In this document: piece after piece, positions 11,051-22,747 of the stretch
Layout of the letters: every line of letters begins with the position of its first letter
How positions within the stretch are numbered: position 1 is the stretch's first letter
Assembly (NCBI GenBank): GCA_000729835.1
Contig: JFHB01000206.1
Location: 1-53,491, forward strand
Direction of reading: 5' to 3'
DNA length: 53,491 nucleotides
Source of the DNA: Atkinsonella hypoxylon
Lineage: Eukaryota > Ascomycota > Sordariomycetes > Hypocreales > Clavicipitaceae
Notes under the pieces: model-generated
What the model saw: the letters and a program-made list of their open reading frames with translations, nothing else
The model's database searches: none
Told to the model about the DNA's origin: nothing
Program-made: the position numbers and the translations under genes

Positions 11051-12214
11051 ATATAGATATAATTATATAACCTAAGGAAGAATCTTAGTGTAGTCTTAAA
11101 AGTTAGATCTTTAATCTTCTAGCTAGTAATAGCTTTAATCTTAGCTAGATTAATTTATATACCTTTTTTAACTTTAATTATTACTTCTAAATAGTTAATA
11201 CTTTTTATATTAAACTAGGATTTCTTAATATTACCTTAAAGATTAACCTTATATAACTAGTAAATAACTTCTTTAATTTAAGACTAATAAACCTTTTCTT
11301 CTTTATTATCTATATAGATTAAGATATTATTAGTATAAGCACTAATAAAGAGATTAAGTAATTTATTAAGTTAAGTATTAATAAATAATTACTATTAAGC
11401 TAGTTTAACTTTTAATCTAAAGGGCAACACTTTCTACTAAAATATTCCTTAGTAAGTTTAAAAGGCAGTTAGGTATTAAGAGTTTACTTTAATTAATATC
11501 TAATTAAAAGCTCTAATAATATTAATCTTACTTATTCTTTTAGCTTATTAGTAGTTAATAATAGTTCCTTTAATATTTAAAGTAGAAACTAATTAAGGCT
11601 TTAGGAAGTTATTAATCTATTAATAATCTTAGCAGAAATGCCTCTTACTAGAGTAAGGTTTTAGAGTAAAAACATTTAATGTAGGTTTATTAGCTATATA
11701 GAGTTTAATTAATCTAGCTTTTAATAGTTCTTTAATAGCTTTCTTTTCTAAGAGAAGGTATTTAAGAGGGGTTTTATATATAAAAGAGAAACCTAATAAT
11801 AGTTTAGCTAATTCTAATATAACATTATAACTAAGGCAACTAAGTAGTAATACTATAGTAGCTTTCTTTAAAAAGAATCCTTCTAGATATACTAACTATA
11901 AAGGAATTAACTCTTTTACTAACTTAATATACTTTAGGTCCTTATTCTTATAAAAAGGGATAGTTTTACCTATATATATCTTCTACTGTACTTATACTTT
12001 AAGGGCTTAAAGACTAACTATAGGTAGTAAAACTATTTAATTAATAAAGGCAATAGCTTTATTAAGTATTTATAACTTCTTCTATTGTAATTAATAGAGA
12101 TTAGCTTTAATCTAAGCTTATAGCTCTATTATATTAACTAGAGGTTTAGTTAAATCTTTACTTAAAGTTAAAGTAATCTCTTTCTAGAGATTTAAGTGTT
12201 TTAGAATCTAGTAG
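11051..12214 (-). pseudogene. Ty3/gypsy RT fragment (gypsy-1)
   Basis: Minus-strand reverse transcriptase of a gypsy element. From about 11463 leftwards the frame reads V-L-P-F-R-L-K-V, matching the 'VMPFGLTNAP' block, then F-I-N-T, then S-A-Y-T-N-N-I-L-I-Y. The last is the catalytic 'YxDDILIY' box with both aspartates changed to Asn (11326-11337). The downstream RNase H is cut at the 168-bp LTR, and the upstream part ends at the LTR at 12215. It differs in sequence from gypsy-2 and gypsy-3, so it is a separate family. The catalytic loss and internal stops make it inactive. Confidence 0.75.
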
Positions 12215-12906
12215 TATTAAAAATAAGCTACCCTGTATAGCCTATTTTTATGCCTACTAGTTGCTCTATCACGTGACCCTCATTAGGTCTTGTTACGTTG
12301 ATTTTTAGTAGAGATATCGTTGTTACTAGATATAAACATCTAGATTTAACTAAGGCAAAGTTGCCTAACCTATAGTTAACTTTAACTGCGATTTTCTCTA
12401 CAACTAGCAATAGTAGAAATTTAAGAAATATACTATTTAAAAGCTAAGAATTAGGGCTATTTAATAGTATAATTGCTGGATAGAGTTACTTATAAGGGTT
12501 GCTTATTATTAGTGGAATTTATTAAATTGTGCACGTAGGCGTCTCATTTATATAGCTGTAAGTTAATTTTTTTGTTTTTATATAGTAAATCTTTTTACGG
12601 AAATTATAAAGTAGCCTATAAGCCCCTTCTAGCGACTACAGCCTGCTAATATAGTTAGTAGGTCTATAAGGGACTAGAAAGATTTAAGATCCTACTCTCA
12701 CTAAGTTCGTTATAGCGCTCTTAATATAAAGATACTACTATTACAGTTATCTATTGCCTCTACGTAATCTATACTATACACTACAGCTTAATTTAGGCCG
12801 CTGCTGCTTCCACTACGTGATAATTGCTAGGAGCAATTACAGGTGCTAAATATAAGAGACCACTACCCTCTTCTATCTAGTCCTGTAATCCCTATTATTT
12901 TCAATA
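12215..12906 (+). mobile_element. copia-A LTR, plus orientation
   Basis: 692 bp from TATTAAAAATAAGC to TATTTTCAATA; this copy is inverted relative to most others. The flanks AGTAG and CTGAC do not match, and the two sides belong to different elements (gypsy-1 left, copia-3 right). One edge has therefore been exchanged by recombination or deletion. The inner sequence is well preserved. The antisense frame at 12228-12410 is the reverse-strand frame seen in several copies and is not counted as a gene. Confidence 0.88.
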
Positions 12907-14813
12907 CTGACCAATAAGAGCTTTAGTGAGTCTATTAGCAACTATGTCTGCTGTTAGTGTGTAAGATAGCTGGAAGAGGCCTTCTTTATAGACCTGCTAA
13001 AGCCAACAGTTGTAAACATTAACGTGCTTTAAAGCAGTCTTAATTCGAGGAATATTGAGAGTTACAAGACGAATTGTCTGAAGGTTATTACATTGGATAA
13101 TAGGGGGTTAGTTGCTAATATCTAGCTTAAGACCTAATTAGTTAAGAAGCCTAAATATAGAGATTAAATCTTTTGCTGTTATAAAAAGAGCTAGAAGCTC
13201 TACTTCTGTGGAGGAAGTTGTAACTGTAGGTTGCTTAGTTGCTTGCTAACTAATTGCTCCACTAAAGAGACTAAAGAAAGAGCCTTATAACGATTTACAG
13301 GTTTCTTTATCGTTAGCGTAGGCAGCATTAGAAGCTACTACAAGCTCTTGTTGCTGGAGGTTGCTATTAGAGAATTAAATAGCAAGAAATCGAGTAAGAA
13401 AGAGGTAAATAACTACTTCTACAGCTACTTTGTGGTGATATTTAGAGGGATTCTAAAGGTGCTTAGAGAGTCTAGATACAGCAAGAGCTATATCTAGCCT
13501 CGTTATTGTGGAAGGGTAGTTAATAGAACCAATAAGCTTTTAATACTAGTATATCTGTTAAGAAGAGGCTTGTTGCTAGTTCCTTTTAAGTTATTGTTCT
13601 AGAATTAGGTATGTTTTCTTAGGTATCTTTCTAGAGAGAAATTTATTAGCGATTTTCTCTATATAAGAGTCTTATAAAAGCTAGGTCTTTTGAAGCTTTT
13701 AATTGCAGAAAATTTAAATTCTAAGAAACTACTTTAAATCCCCTAAGATCTTTATCTTATAACTGTCTTAAAGTCCTTATGCAATTCCTTGTGCTTTTTC
13801 CCTGTTTTTAGATTAAAAGATAAGTATAATATTATCTATAAAGTAGAAGATAACTACTGTATCTAAAATTATAATATAAGGGTCTTCTGTAACTACCTAT
13901 AGTTGTAGTCTTTAAAGAGTTAAAGAGAGATCTTTCTGCTAGAGATAGGGGGACCTCCTTAGGCTATATAGAGCTCTAAGAAGCAACAAAGCCTATTCTA
14001 GCTTCTTAAATCTATTAGGATAATCGATGTAAATAGTCTTATCTTATAGACTATTAGTGAAGGCAGAAACAGCGTCTATTTAGATAGAATTAAGGTTGAA
14101 TTTTATTAGAATTGCTATAAGGATTTAAAAGAATCTAGCTGTAAGGGTTGCTGCATAAGTCTCTTTTAAGCTTATAGGTTAAAGGTCTCCTCTTATATAG
14201 ATTCTAGCTTTAAATTGAGTAAGGTATCTATGTTTATTAAATTTATACTTAAAGACCTAGGTAAGAGGAATTAGCTTGTATCCAGTAGGAAGATCTATAA
14301 CTAGTGTTAGTTAAAAGGTTCCTTTTTCCTAGTTATCGTTAAATTCCTTTATTGCTACCTCTTTAAACTCATTAACGAATTAGTGCTATTGTAGTTCTTT
14401 CTAGTTCCTAGGTTTAGGGGGAAGATTTCGTCGATAAAGTCTTTCCTTTATGCCTAGTAGGAAGCTACTAGTAAAGGCAAAGTTAGAAGAATTATAGGTA
14501 GCTAATCTAGCTAACCTACAAGGGTTAGTTAGTTGTAGAAAAGGTTAAGGCTCTAGACTTAGTGTTAGCAACTAGGAAGGTTCCTGTTGTTAAAGAGGTT
14601 CCTTATCTATAGAGGGTTCTATAGAGGAAGTGAAGTCTTAGTATTCTTCTGGGTTTAAAACAGGTAGAAGCTACACTTCTATAAGTGTAGTTAGTTAGAA
14701 GTCTTCGAATTTAAAGGTTGATTTAATGTGTGCTAGAAGCTGGATTTAAACCTCTTGTTCTTGCTAAATAGGTTGCTTTTTGTGTAGGTTATAGAAGGAA
14801 GATTCATTGAAAG
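12907..14813 (-). pseudogene. Ty1/copia RT-RNase H, less degraded family (copia-3)
   Basis: Minus-strand RT and RNase H of a copia family distinct from copia-A. Rightmost is the RT, with catalytic box F-I-D-N at 13831-13842 (family 'xVDD', second Asp now Asn). Further left are I-T-R-L-D-I-A-L-A-V-S-R-L-S, then RNase H with A-N-D-K-E-T, A-T-K-Q-P-T-V-T-T-S-S-T-E, and finally L-T-K-A-L near 12915. The reading frame is long and interrupted by comparatively few stops. The fragment lacks its own LTRs, polypurine tract and integrase, and is bounded on both sides by copia-A LTRs in opposite orientation. Loss of the catalytic Asp makes it inactive. Confidence 0.85.
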
Positions 14814-15508
14814 TATTGAAAATAATAGGGATTACAGGACTAGATACAAGAGGGTAGTGGTCTCTTAGATTTAGCACCTGTAATTGCTCCTAGCAATTAT
14901 CACGTAGTGGAAGCAGCAGCGGCCTAAATCAAGCTGTAGTGTATAGTACTAGATTACGTAGAGGCAGTAGATAACTATAATAATAGTAGTATCTTATATT
15001 AAGAGCGCTGTAACAAACAAGTGAGGGTAGAATCTTAAATCTTTCTAGTCCCTTATAGACCCTCTAACTATATCGGCAGGCTGTAGTCGCTAGAAGGGGC
15101 TTATAGGCTACTTTATAATTTCTGCAAAAAGATTTACTATATAAAAACAAAAAAATCGACTTACAGCTATATAAACGAGACGCCTATATGCACAATTTAA
15201 CAAATTCTACTAATAACAAGCAACCCTTATAAGCAACTCTATCTAACAATTATACTATTAAATAGCCCTAATTCTTAGCTTTTAAATAGTATACTTCTTG
15301 AATTTCTACTATTGCTAGTTGTAGAGAAAATCGTAGTTAAAGTTAACTATAGGTTAAGCAACTTTACCTTAGTTAATTCTAGATGTTTTACATCTAGTAA
15401 CAGTAATATCTCTACTAAAAATCAACGTAATAAGACCTAATAAGGGTTATATAATAGAGCAACTAGTAGGCATAAAAATAGGCTATATAGAGTAGCTTAT
15501 TTTTAACA
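14814..15508 (-). mobile_element. copia-A LTR with mismatched flanks
   Basis: 695 bp from TATTGAAAATAA to TTATTTTTAACA. The left flank is GAAAG (copia-3) and the right flank is ATACT (gypsy-2). The ATACT flank pairs instead with the left flank of the LTR at 42566. That makes this the right half of an insertion into gypsy-2 whose left half is 27 kb downstream. Confidence 0.9.
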
Positions 15509-18500
15509 ATACTATATTGCAATAACCTTTACAAGAAGAGCTTATATAACTGTTGTTTTAGCTAAAGGAGAGAATACTAACTGTATATATAGAGGTATAG
15601 AGGCTGCGTTTAGAATCTAAGCCTTTTTACTAGATATCCTTACCTATAGCGTTACTTTACTAGAATATAGAAACTTACTAACTAAGGTTTTATAGTTAAG
15701 TCTATATTAATCCCCCTTTACTCTAGTTAGCTTACTTACTAAACTATCTTTACCTATAAGTTCTTAAATATATATAATTACTATAATACTATTCTTAAGG
15801 ATATACTTACTACTAATTATATAGAAGAGGAGGTTATACTCTTTTCTCCTTCTTATTATATAACTTAAGCTAGCAGCCTTTCTATACCTACTCCCCCTTC
15901 TTCTATAATCTATAAGAGCACTATAGCCTTTATTGTTCTAAAGAACAATAAGTTTAACCTTAATAAGTATAAGTATATCTCTATAAACGTTAATAATAAC
16001 TTCTTATTCTCTTTTACACTTACTACTACTACTGCTATTACTATACTTTTATTATTGCCTTTACCTATACTTACACCTTATTATATACTATTAACCTTTA
16101 CTACTACTGCCTCTTTACTGCTATATAAGGCTTCTTTACTGCTATATATTATTCCTTTACCTTTATAGAATAACCTTAAGGTAATACACTAGAAATATAC
16201 CTACCTTTAGATAGAGCTTAAAAGCTTAAACTACTTACAGCACTAATTACTATCTATATTCCTAAAGTATATAACTTTAATCTAGCTTATTGCCCCTTTA
16301 GCTTCCTTCTTCTTTATCTTTTTTCCCTTTAGAACTACACCTTTACGCTTAAGGCGCTAAGCTATTTAAGATATTATATTCTTACCTATACCTACTAAAG
16401 TAAGGCCTTAATCTAAAGCGCTAGTTATATCTTTATTTACTCTAGCCCTTATACCTTTTGCTAATACTACTATTCTAGCTTCTACTTTTACGCTACTTTA
16501 GGGACACTATATAGTTCCTTTAGCTTCTATTCTATAACTGCCTAAAGAGTAATAGAGCGCCTTTTAAGTAGTTATATCTTTACACTATAAGCACTAATGC
16601 CTCTTTACTACTTACTAAGAAATTTCTTTTATTTTATTTTTTTATTTTTTTATTTTTTATTAGTTATATAGGCCTTTATAAAAGGGAGTTTATTTTCTTT
16701 TATTTTTAGTTAAAGGTAACTAAATTATTATTAAAGTCTATATAAAATTTTACTATACTTTTACTAAGCTTATTATTAAATTAAGTGTCTTTTTACTATA
16801 ACTTAAATTAATCTAATGCCTTTATATTAAGAAAGTTTTTTAGTAGTTTCTATATAGGCTAAATAAATTCTACCTACTTAATAAGCACTTAATAATATTT
16901 TCTTTAGCCTAAGGCGTTTTTAGTAGCTAGAATTTCCTTTACTCTATATTCCTTAAGGAATAAATTAATATTTATTATAGTTAGCTTAGAACTAAGCCTT
17001 AAGTTTACTAGCTACTAGAAAAGTAAGGGGTTTATTACTGCTTACTTAATAAGGTTAATATAGAAGACTAGGTAAATTTCTAGTAGAATATCTAACTTTA
17101 TAGTTAAAGGTATTAGTATATCTATAACTATATACTTTACTATAACCTAATTAAGCTTCTAACTTAAGTAGTTTATTTTAATATAATAGAGTGTTAGCTA
17201 AACTAAGTTCTTTACTTTATACTATTCTATTAGCCTATAGCTTCTATTTAACTACTTTTACTACCTTTACTAAATAAAGTTAATTATAGCTTAAGTAATA
17301 TTTATATCCTTTTATAGCTATTTAAGAAACACTAAAGCCTACCTCTTATATAAAACTTAGGACTTCCTTTTATCTATAAGCTTTTAAATAAAGTCTATAT
17401 TATACCTATATATTGCTTAGTTTAAACTTATACTAGTTACTAAGGAATTTCTATTGTTAATAGCTAGCTAATATATAGAGAGATATTTAGGCTAGTTAAA
17501 CTGTAAAAAGGCAACTATAACCTATAGAATTACTTATACTTCCTAATTAACTCTCTTTATTCTACTGTTTATCTATAGGTAATAGAATATAGACAGCAAT
17601 TATTTAATTCTAATAAGGTAATAAAAGGTAGTCTAAAAGGTACTTAACTAATTTAAACTACAGTTAAAGATAATTTATTTTAGAAACCTATAAAATTGCT
17701 ACTAATAATGCTTAAACTACTAAGTATATTTCTCTACCTCTATAGAGGTTATTGCCTTTAACTATATATACTTTAAAAGTTAATTAATAATAACTATTAA
17801 GTAAAAGAGTATAGCTTAGTTTAGCGCTAGTAAATCTATTATAAAATCTATAAAGATCTATAACTAATACCTATTTAGCGCTAAAATAGGTTGTAAAAGG
17901 CCTTATTATAACCTTTTACTCTTTTAGCTACTGTAATAATAGTAGTTTTAAACGTATTAAGTAACATCTTAGAACAGCCTATTCTAGTAATAGTTATATA
18001 TTAATGCCTAGAATATAGTATTTTGTTCTAGGTAGCCTAATATTAGCAACTTATATATTCTATATATTAGTATAGTAATTAATAGCTTATACTTAAGGAC
18101 TTAAAGGTAGCTTTAGTAAACTAGCGCTCTTTATACATTAAGGGTGTAGTCTATAATTTATTCTTATATTTTTACCTTTAATAGAAACCTTTTTTCCCCC
18201 TTTTAAACTACATTTAACCTTATTAGGTATACTAGGTCTTCTTACACTCTTTAGTTCTATAGGCTTTATAAGTGTTTATTTAGAAATAGTATTATTCTAG
18301 CTAGTACCTATAAAGCTATAGCTAGTTAACTTTCTAGCGTTACTTTACTAGCTATTTTTACTCTAATATCCTTTATAACCTCCTTCTTCTTCTTATCTCT
18401 ATAGAGAGTACTAAGGCAGTTAATAAAGAGAGGCTAAAGAACCTAGTTTATCTATAGCGTTACTCTATCTTAATTCTACTCTTATTATAATAATGCATTT

Positions 18501-19144
18501 AGTTGCTTTACTTATAGCCTTAAGCAGTATTATAGGTAGTAGTTAAAGAGAGAGAGAAGCTCTACCTACTTAGCTTAATGCTTAAAGATCTCTTATAGAG
18601 ACATAAAGTATTCTAGATTCTTATAGTCTATAAGGATTATAAAGGGATATACTACTTCTTATAACTTTACTGCTTAGGCTTTAAGGCAAGATATTATTGC
18701 TAAAAGTTCCTTATTATAAATAGTATAGTTACATTAAGCTAGAGATAACCTAGCTAAATAGTATGCTATAGGCTGTAGTATATTAGCTTTATTATATTAG
18801 AATAAATAGCTACTAAGGGCCTCTTTTAAGCAATTAGCCTCTACTACTATATTCTTCTTAGAGTTCTACTAGGCTAAGACTAAGTATAAGGTAAAGGCCT
18901 CCTTAAGCCTTATAAATAACCTCTTATATTCCTTTATTTATTAGAATAGAACTCCCTTCTTTATTAAGTTAACTAGAGGCTCTATAATATCTAAGAAATC
19001 TAATATAAAGTTGCAATAGAAGTTTATAAATCTAAGAAAGCTTTATACCTCTTATAATTTAGTAAAAGCTTACTACTTCTAAATAGCTGCAATCTTCTTT
19101 AAATCTAGATATATCTCCCTTCTTACTATAACTATAAAGCTAAG
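15509..19144 (-). pseudogene. Ty3/gypsy integrase-RNase H region (gypsy-2)
   Basis: Minus-strand pol of gypsy-2, downstream of its RT. At about 18590-18740 the frame reads C-N-Y-T-I-Y-N-K-E-L-L-A-I and then V-V-Y-P-F-I-I-L-I-D-Y-K-N-L-E-Y-F, matching the RNase H blocks 'xNYxIYDKELLAI' and 'FxVLTDHKNLEYF'. Integrase should occupy roughly 16700-18300 by gene order. I could not confirm its core motif because of frame damage. The leftmost kilobase is pyrimidine-rich and unassigned, probably the 3' region. It starts with ATACT, half of the duplication left by a copia-A insertion. Confidence 0.7.
16627..16660. repeat. T-rich low-complexity run
   Basis: Repeated TTTTTTA units on the plus strand, A-rich on the gypsy-2 coding strand. 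This is simple sequence with no further signal. Confidence 0.8.
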
Positions 19145-19841
19145 TGTTAAAAATAAGCTACCCTATATAGCCTATTTTTATACCTACTAGTTGCTCTATT
19201 ACGTAACCCTTATTAGGTCTTGTTACGTTAATTTTTAGTAGAGATATTGTTGTTACTAGATATAAATATCTAGATTTAACTAAGGCAAAGTTGCCTAACC
19301 TATAGTTAACTTTAACTGCGATTTTCTCTACAACTAGCAATAGTAGAAATTTAAGAAGTATACTATTTAAAAGCTAAGAATTAGGGCTATTTAATAGTAT
19401 AATTGTTAGATAGAGTTGCTTATAAGGGTTGCTTATTATTAGTGGAATTTATTAAATTGTGCATATAAGCGTCTTATTTATATAGCTGTAAGTTAATTTT
19501 TTTGTTTTTATATAGTAAATCTTTTTGTAGAAATTATAAAGTAGCCTATAAGCCCCTTCTAGCAACTATAGCCTACTAATATAGTTAAAGGGTCTATAAA
19601 GGACTAAAAAGATTTAAGATTCTACCTTTACTAACTTATTTATTATAGCGCTCTTAATATAAGATACTACTATTATTATAGTTATCTACTGCCTCTACGT
19701 AATCTATACTATACACTACAGCTTAATTTAGGCTGCTGCTGCTTCTACTACATAATAATTGCTAGAAGCAATTATAGGTGCTAAATATAAGAGACTACTA
19801 CTCTCTTCTATTTAGTTCTATAATCCCTATAATTTTTAATA
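19145..19841 (+). mobile_element. Solo copia-A LTR inside gypsy-2 RT
   Basis: 697 bp from TGTTAAAAATAAGC, one of the few copies still starting with canonical TG, to TTTTTAATA. Flanks are CTAAG (19140-19144) and CTAAT (19842-19846), a 5-bp target duplication with one difference. The gypsy-2 reading resumes on the other side, so this is a solo LTR inserted in plus orientation just after the K-K-Y-Y-F segment of the RT. Confidence 0.88.
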
Positions 19842-22419
19842 CTAATGTATTTAACTTTAGTTATAGTAAAGTAGTATTTCTTAAGATCTAAGTGTAGCCC
19901 TACTAACTATAACTTTTCTAGGATTCTTTATACCTTATATATATAGTCTTTTCTAGAACCTCTAGTGTAAATAAGGACGTTATCTAGATAAGTAGTTATA
20001 TAATCTTTAAGGGCCTCTTCTAGTGTACTATTAATATATTATTAGAATATAGCTAGAGCCTCTATTAACCTAAAGGGGTAAACTAGCTATTTAAAGAGGC
20101 TAAACTAGGTATAAAACGCTGTAAAGTGCTCCTTACTGTTTACTATCTAGATTCTATAGAAAGCTAACTATATATTTAGTTTAGTAAATTAGTATACCTT
20201 TAATAATAACTTAAGTGTCTTCTTTATTAAGAGAAGTAAGTAATAGTTCTATTCTATAATCTTATTAAGGGCTTAATAATTAATATAGAATTACTATTCT
20301 CTACTTAGCTTTTTAGCTAAAAGAATAAGTACTACTACTAAAAAGAAGCTAGCTTAAATCTATTCTTTATCTATTAGGTCTATTACCTACCTTTTAATTT
20401 TTAATAAATAGTTCTACAGTATATTATATAGTAGAGCCTACAGCAGTAACAGTAAGGAGCTATCTAGCTGCTATTTTAGCCTAATATAGTAATCTAGCCT
20501 CTCTTTATACAGTAAAAAGCCTTAAGCTTTCTCTTCTTTAAAAAGATTATAAAAGTCCTTTAATTTAAGTAGTAGCATTAGTAAATTAAGGCCTTTTAGA
20601 GATATTTATAATAAAAATATAGAGGTAATTTCCTAAAGGCTTATAGCAATAAAATATATAGTAACCTTTTAGCTCTTACTCTATTTTATTAAAGCACTAT
20701 AAACTACTACTAACACTAGTCTTATTAGGTCCTTAACGTCCTAAGCTTCTACTGCTTAAATTATAAGGCCTTTAGCCTTACCTACTAATAAGCTCTAGCT
20801 AGTAGCGTTAAGGACAATTCTATTATAGGCTAACTATAGGCTTCTAAAGATATAATCTTAGGTTAAGCCTAGAATTATATAGGTTACTACTAGGAAGACC
20901 TAGCTGTTAATATTTACCTATAAGCAAACTAAAGAAGTAATTAAGGCACTTCTTTAGTAGCTATTATAGAACTACTATTTAACCTTTACTGCTGTTTACA
21001 CTATTCTTTTATATAGTAATAGAACCTACTTTAGGCTAAGGCGTTACACTAAACTCTTACTTATTGCAGTAAAGTAGTTATACCTACTATTTATCTATAT
21101 ATTATAGAACAATAGTTAGTTAAAGAGTATAGAGATAAAGAATAGTAATATATCTATTTTCTTAGTTATCTCTCTATATTCTTCTTTTAGCTACTTATTA
21201 AGTAGAGGTTATTATATTATTTATATTACCTTTACCTTTATATTAAGCTTAAAGCTAAAGGTAAGCTTTTTCTTAACTTATTAAAGTTCTTCTTCTATAT
21301 ATTATCTATTGCTGCTACTTATATACTAGTTAACTCTAGCTTATATTCTGCTAGTTACTATCTATATCCTTAAATATAGTATTAAAATAACTTACACTAA
21401 AGGTATTGCCTCTTTTAGCAGTATTTTTTAAGTTTAGCCTTAAATACCTACTTTACTTATAAAGTATTCTTATTTAGTTATTTTACTTTAGATTTCTTTA
21501 CGCTCTTTTTCTATCTTTATTAAGTTTCTATAGTATTAACCTTAGTTATTTTAGTGTTACTATTCTAGAGCTCTTTAGAGCTAAAGCTGCATTTTAGCTA
21601 GTGTTATTCCTTAATGTAATATAACTTAAGGTTTAGTGTAATACTATAGTAGCGCTTTACTGCCTAAAGGTAGTTATAATAAAGGATATCTCTTTCTATA
21701 CTATAATCCCTTATATCCTTATTAAGCGCTATCTATAACTTAGCTAACTTTATACTATTATTCTAGTTAGCCCTTTCTACTAGTGTAATTTTCTTCTTAA
21801 AATAAATATAGAATTCTATAAACTACTTATTATTACTCTATTAAAGCTAATTAAGCTTAATTAAGGCTTAGTTTTATTAGTAAAAATCTATAAAGACTAA
21901 TTTTAAGTAATTAAGGAACCTCTATATATTATATTCCCTTACTTTACCTACCTTATAATAAGCAGCTACTCTTTACTAAACCTTAAGCAATAAGCTTTAG
22001 TATAAGTAGTACTACTAGTTCTATATTATGCCTATAAAGGCGCTATTAGCCTAGAGCTTTTAAGTAATTACTATTTACTAAGCCTAAAAGCTCTATTTAT
22101 TTCTATTATAAGGGTTTACTATAGGTAAAGGCTTTTATTTAGGTTCCTTTAGCTACTAGCTTACTGTAGCTTAAAGCTACTTCTTTTTCTATATATAGTC
22201 TATTATAAAGCGTTATAGTTCCTTTATCTATAGAGATTAGCTCTTAACTAATTTATAAAGTACTGCAATTTCTACTGCTTTTTAGCTAATTTCTACTATA
22301 TTTTTCTCTACCTCTTTATAGAGGTTAAAAGAGTGCTTAAGCTAACTAGCTAAGCCCTTATTGCTATAACTAAACAATATTATTCTTACTAGTGTTCTAT
22401 CTATAGAATAATTATAGTA
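19842..22419 (-). pseudogene. Ty3/gypsy gag-protease-RT region (gypsy-2)
   Basis: Minus-strand RT occupies about 19842-20450. F-T-K-L-N-I-Q-L-A-F-Y-R-I is followed by F-T-A-F-Y, Y-P-F-R-L and then T-T-Y-L-D-N-V-L-I-Y at 19979-19990. This is the catalytic 'YxDDVLIY' box with the second Asp now Asn. The residues after it read K-K-Y-Y-F-T-I-T-K-V-K-Y up to the solo LTR, matching 'KKCEFxxxxVKYLG'. Protease and gag should fill 20600-22400, but I recognise no zinc knuckle or protease motif. The element starts at the LTR at 22420. Confidence 0.75.
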
Positions 22420-22742
22420 TATAATAGACTAACCTAGTAGCTACTGCTAACTAGCGTTTATAATAAGAACTATAATTATAAAGAGAAAAGAAGAAAAAGA
22501 GAAAGAACTAGAAGCCTCTCTATACCTCTATACTATATATTTAGGGGTAGGTTTATCCCCTTAGGAGCCTCTTTTAGTATATACTTTATAGCTAAAGTTC
22601 TCTCTTTAGGGCTTAGTGAAGTTTAAGTAACCTCTAAATAAATATAGCTTGCTTTTATCCCTTTACCTATATAGATCTCTGTCTCTCTTCTGCTGTTCTC
22701 CCTCTACTAAAAGACCTAAGCTTAAGGCTTAAGTCTATAACA
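22420..22742 (-). mobile_element. 5' LTR of gypsy-2 (323 bp)
   Basis: Runs from TATAATAGAC to GTCTATAACA, inverted termini consistent with TGTNATAGAC before RIP. It is the same length as, and closely similar to, the LTR at 41007-41329. It is followed on the right by ATTCT (22743-22747) and then copia-A sequence; the matching ATTCT stands left of the other LTR at 41002-41006. Confidence 0.9.
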
Positions 22743-22747
22743 ATTCT

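Noticed and set aside
22380..22419. Self-priming (Tf1/sushi-like) primer site next to the gypsy-2 5' LTR
   Set aside because: No TGG-type site is visible, but the AT-rich matches to the LTR are too short to support self-priming.
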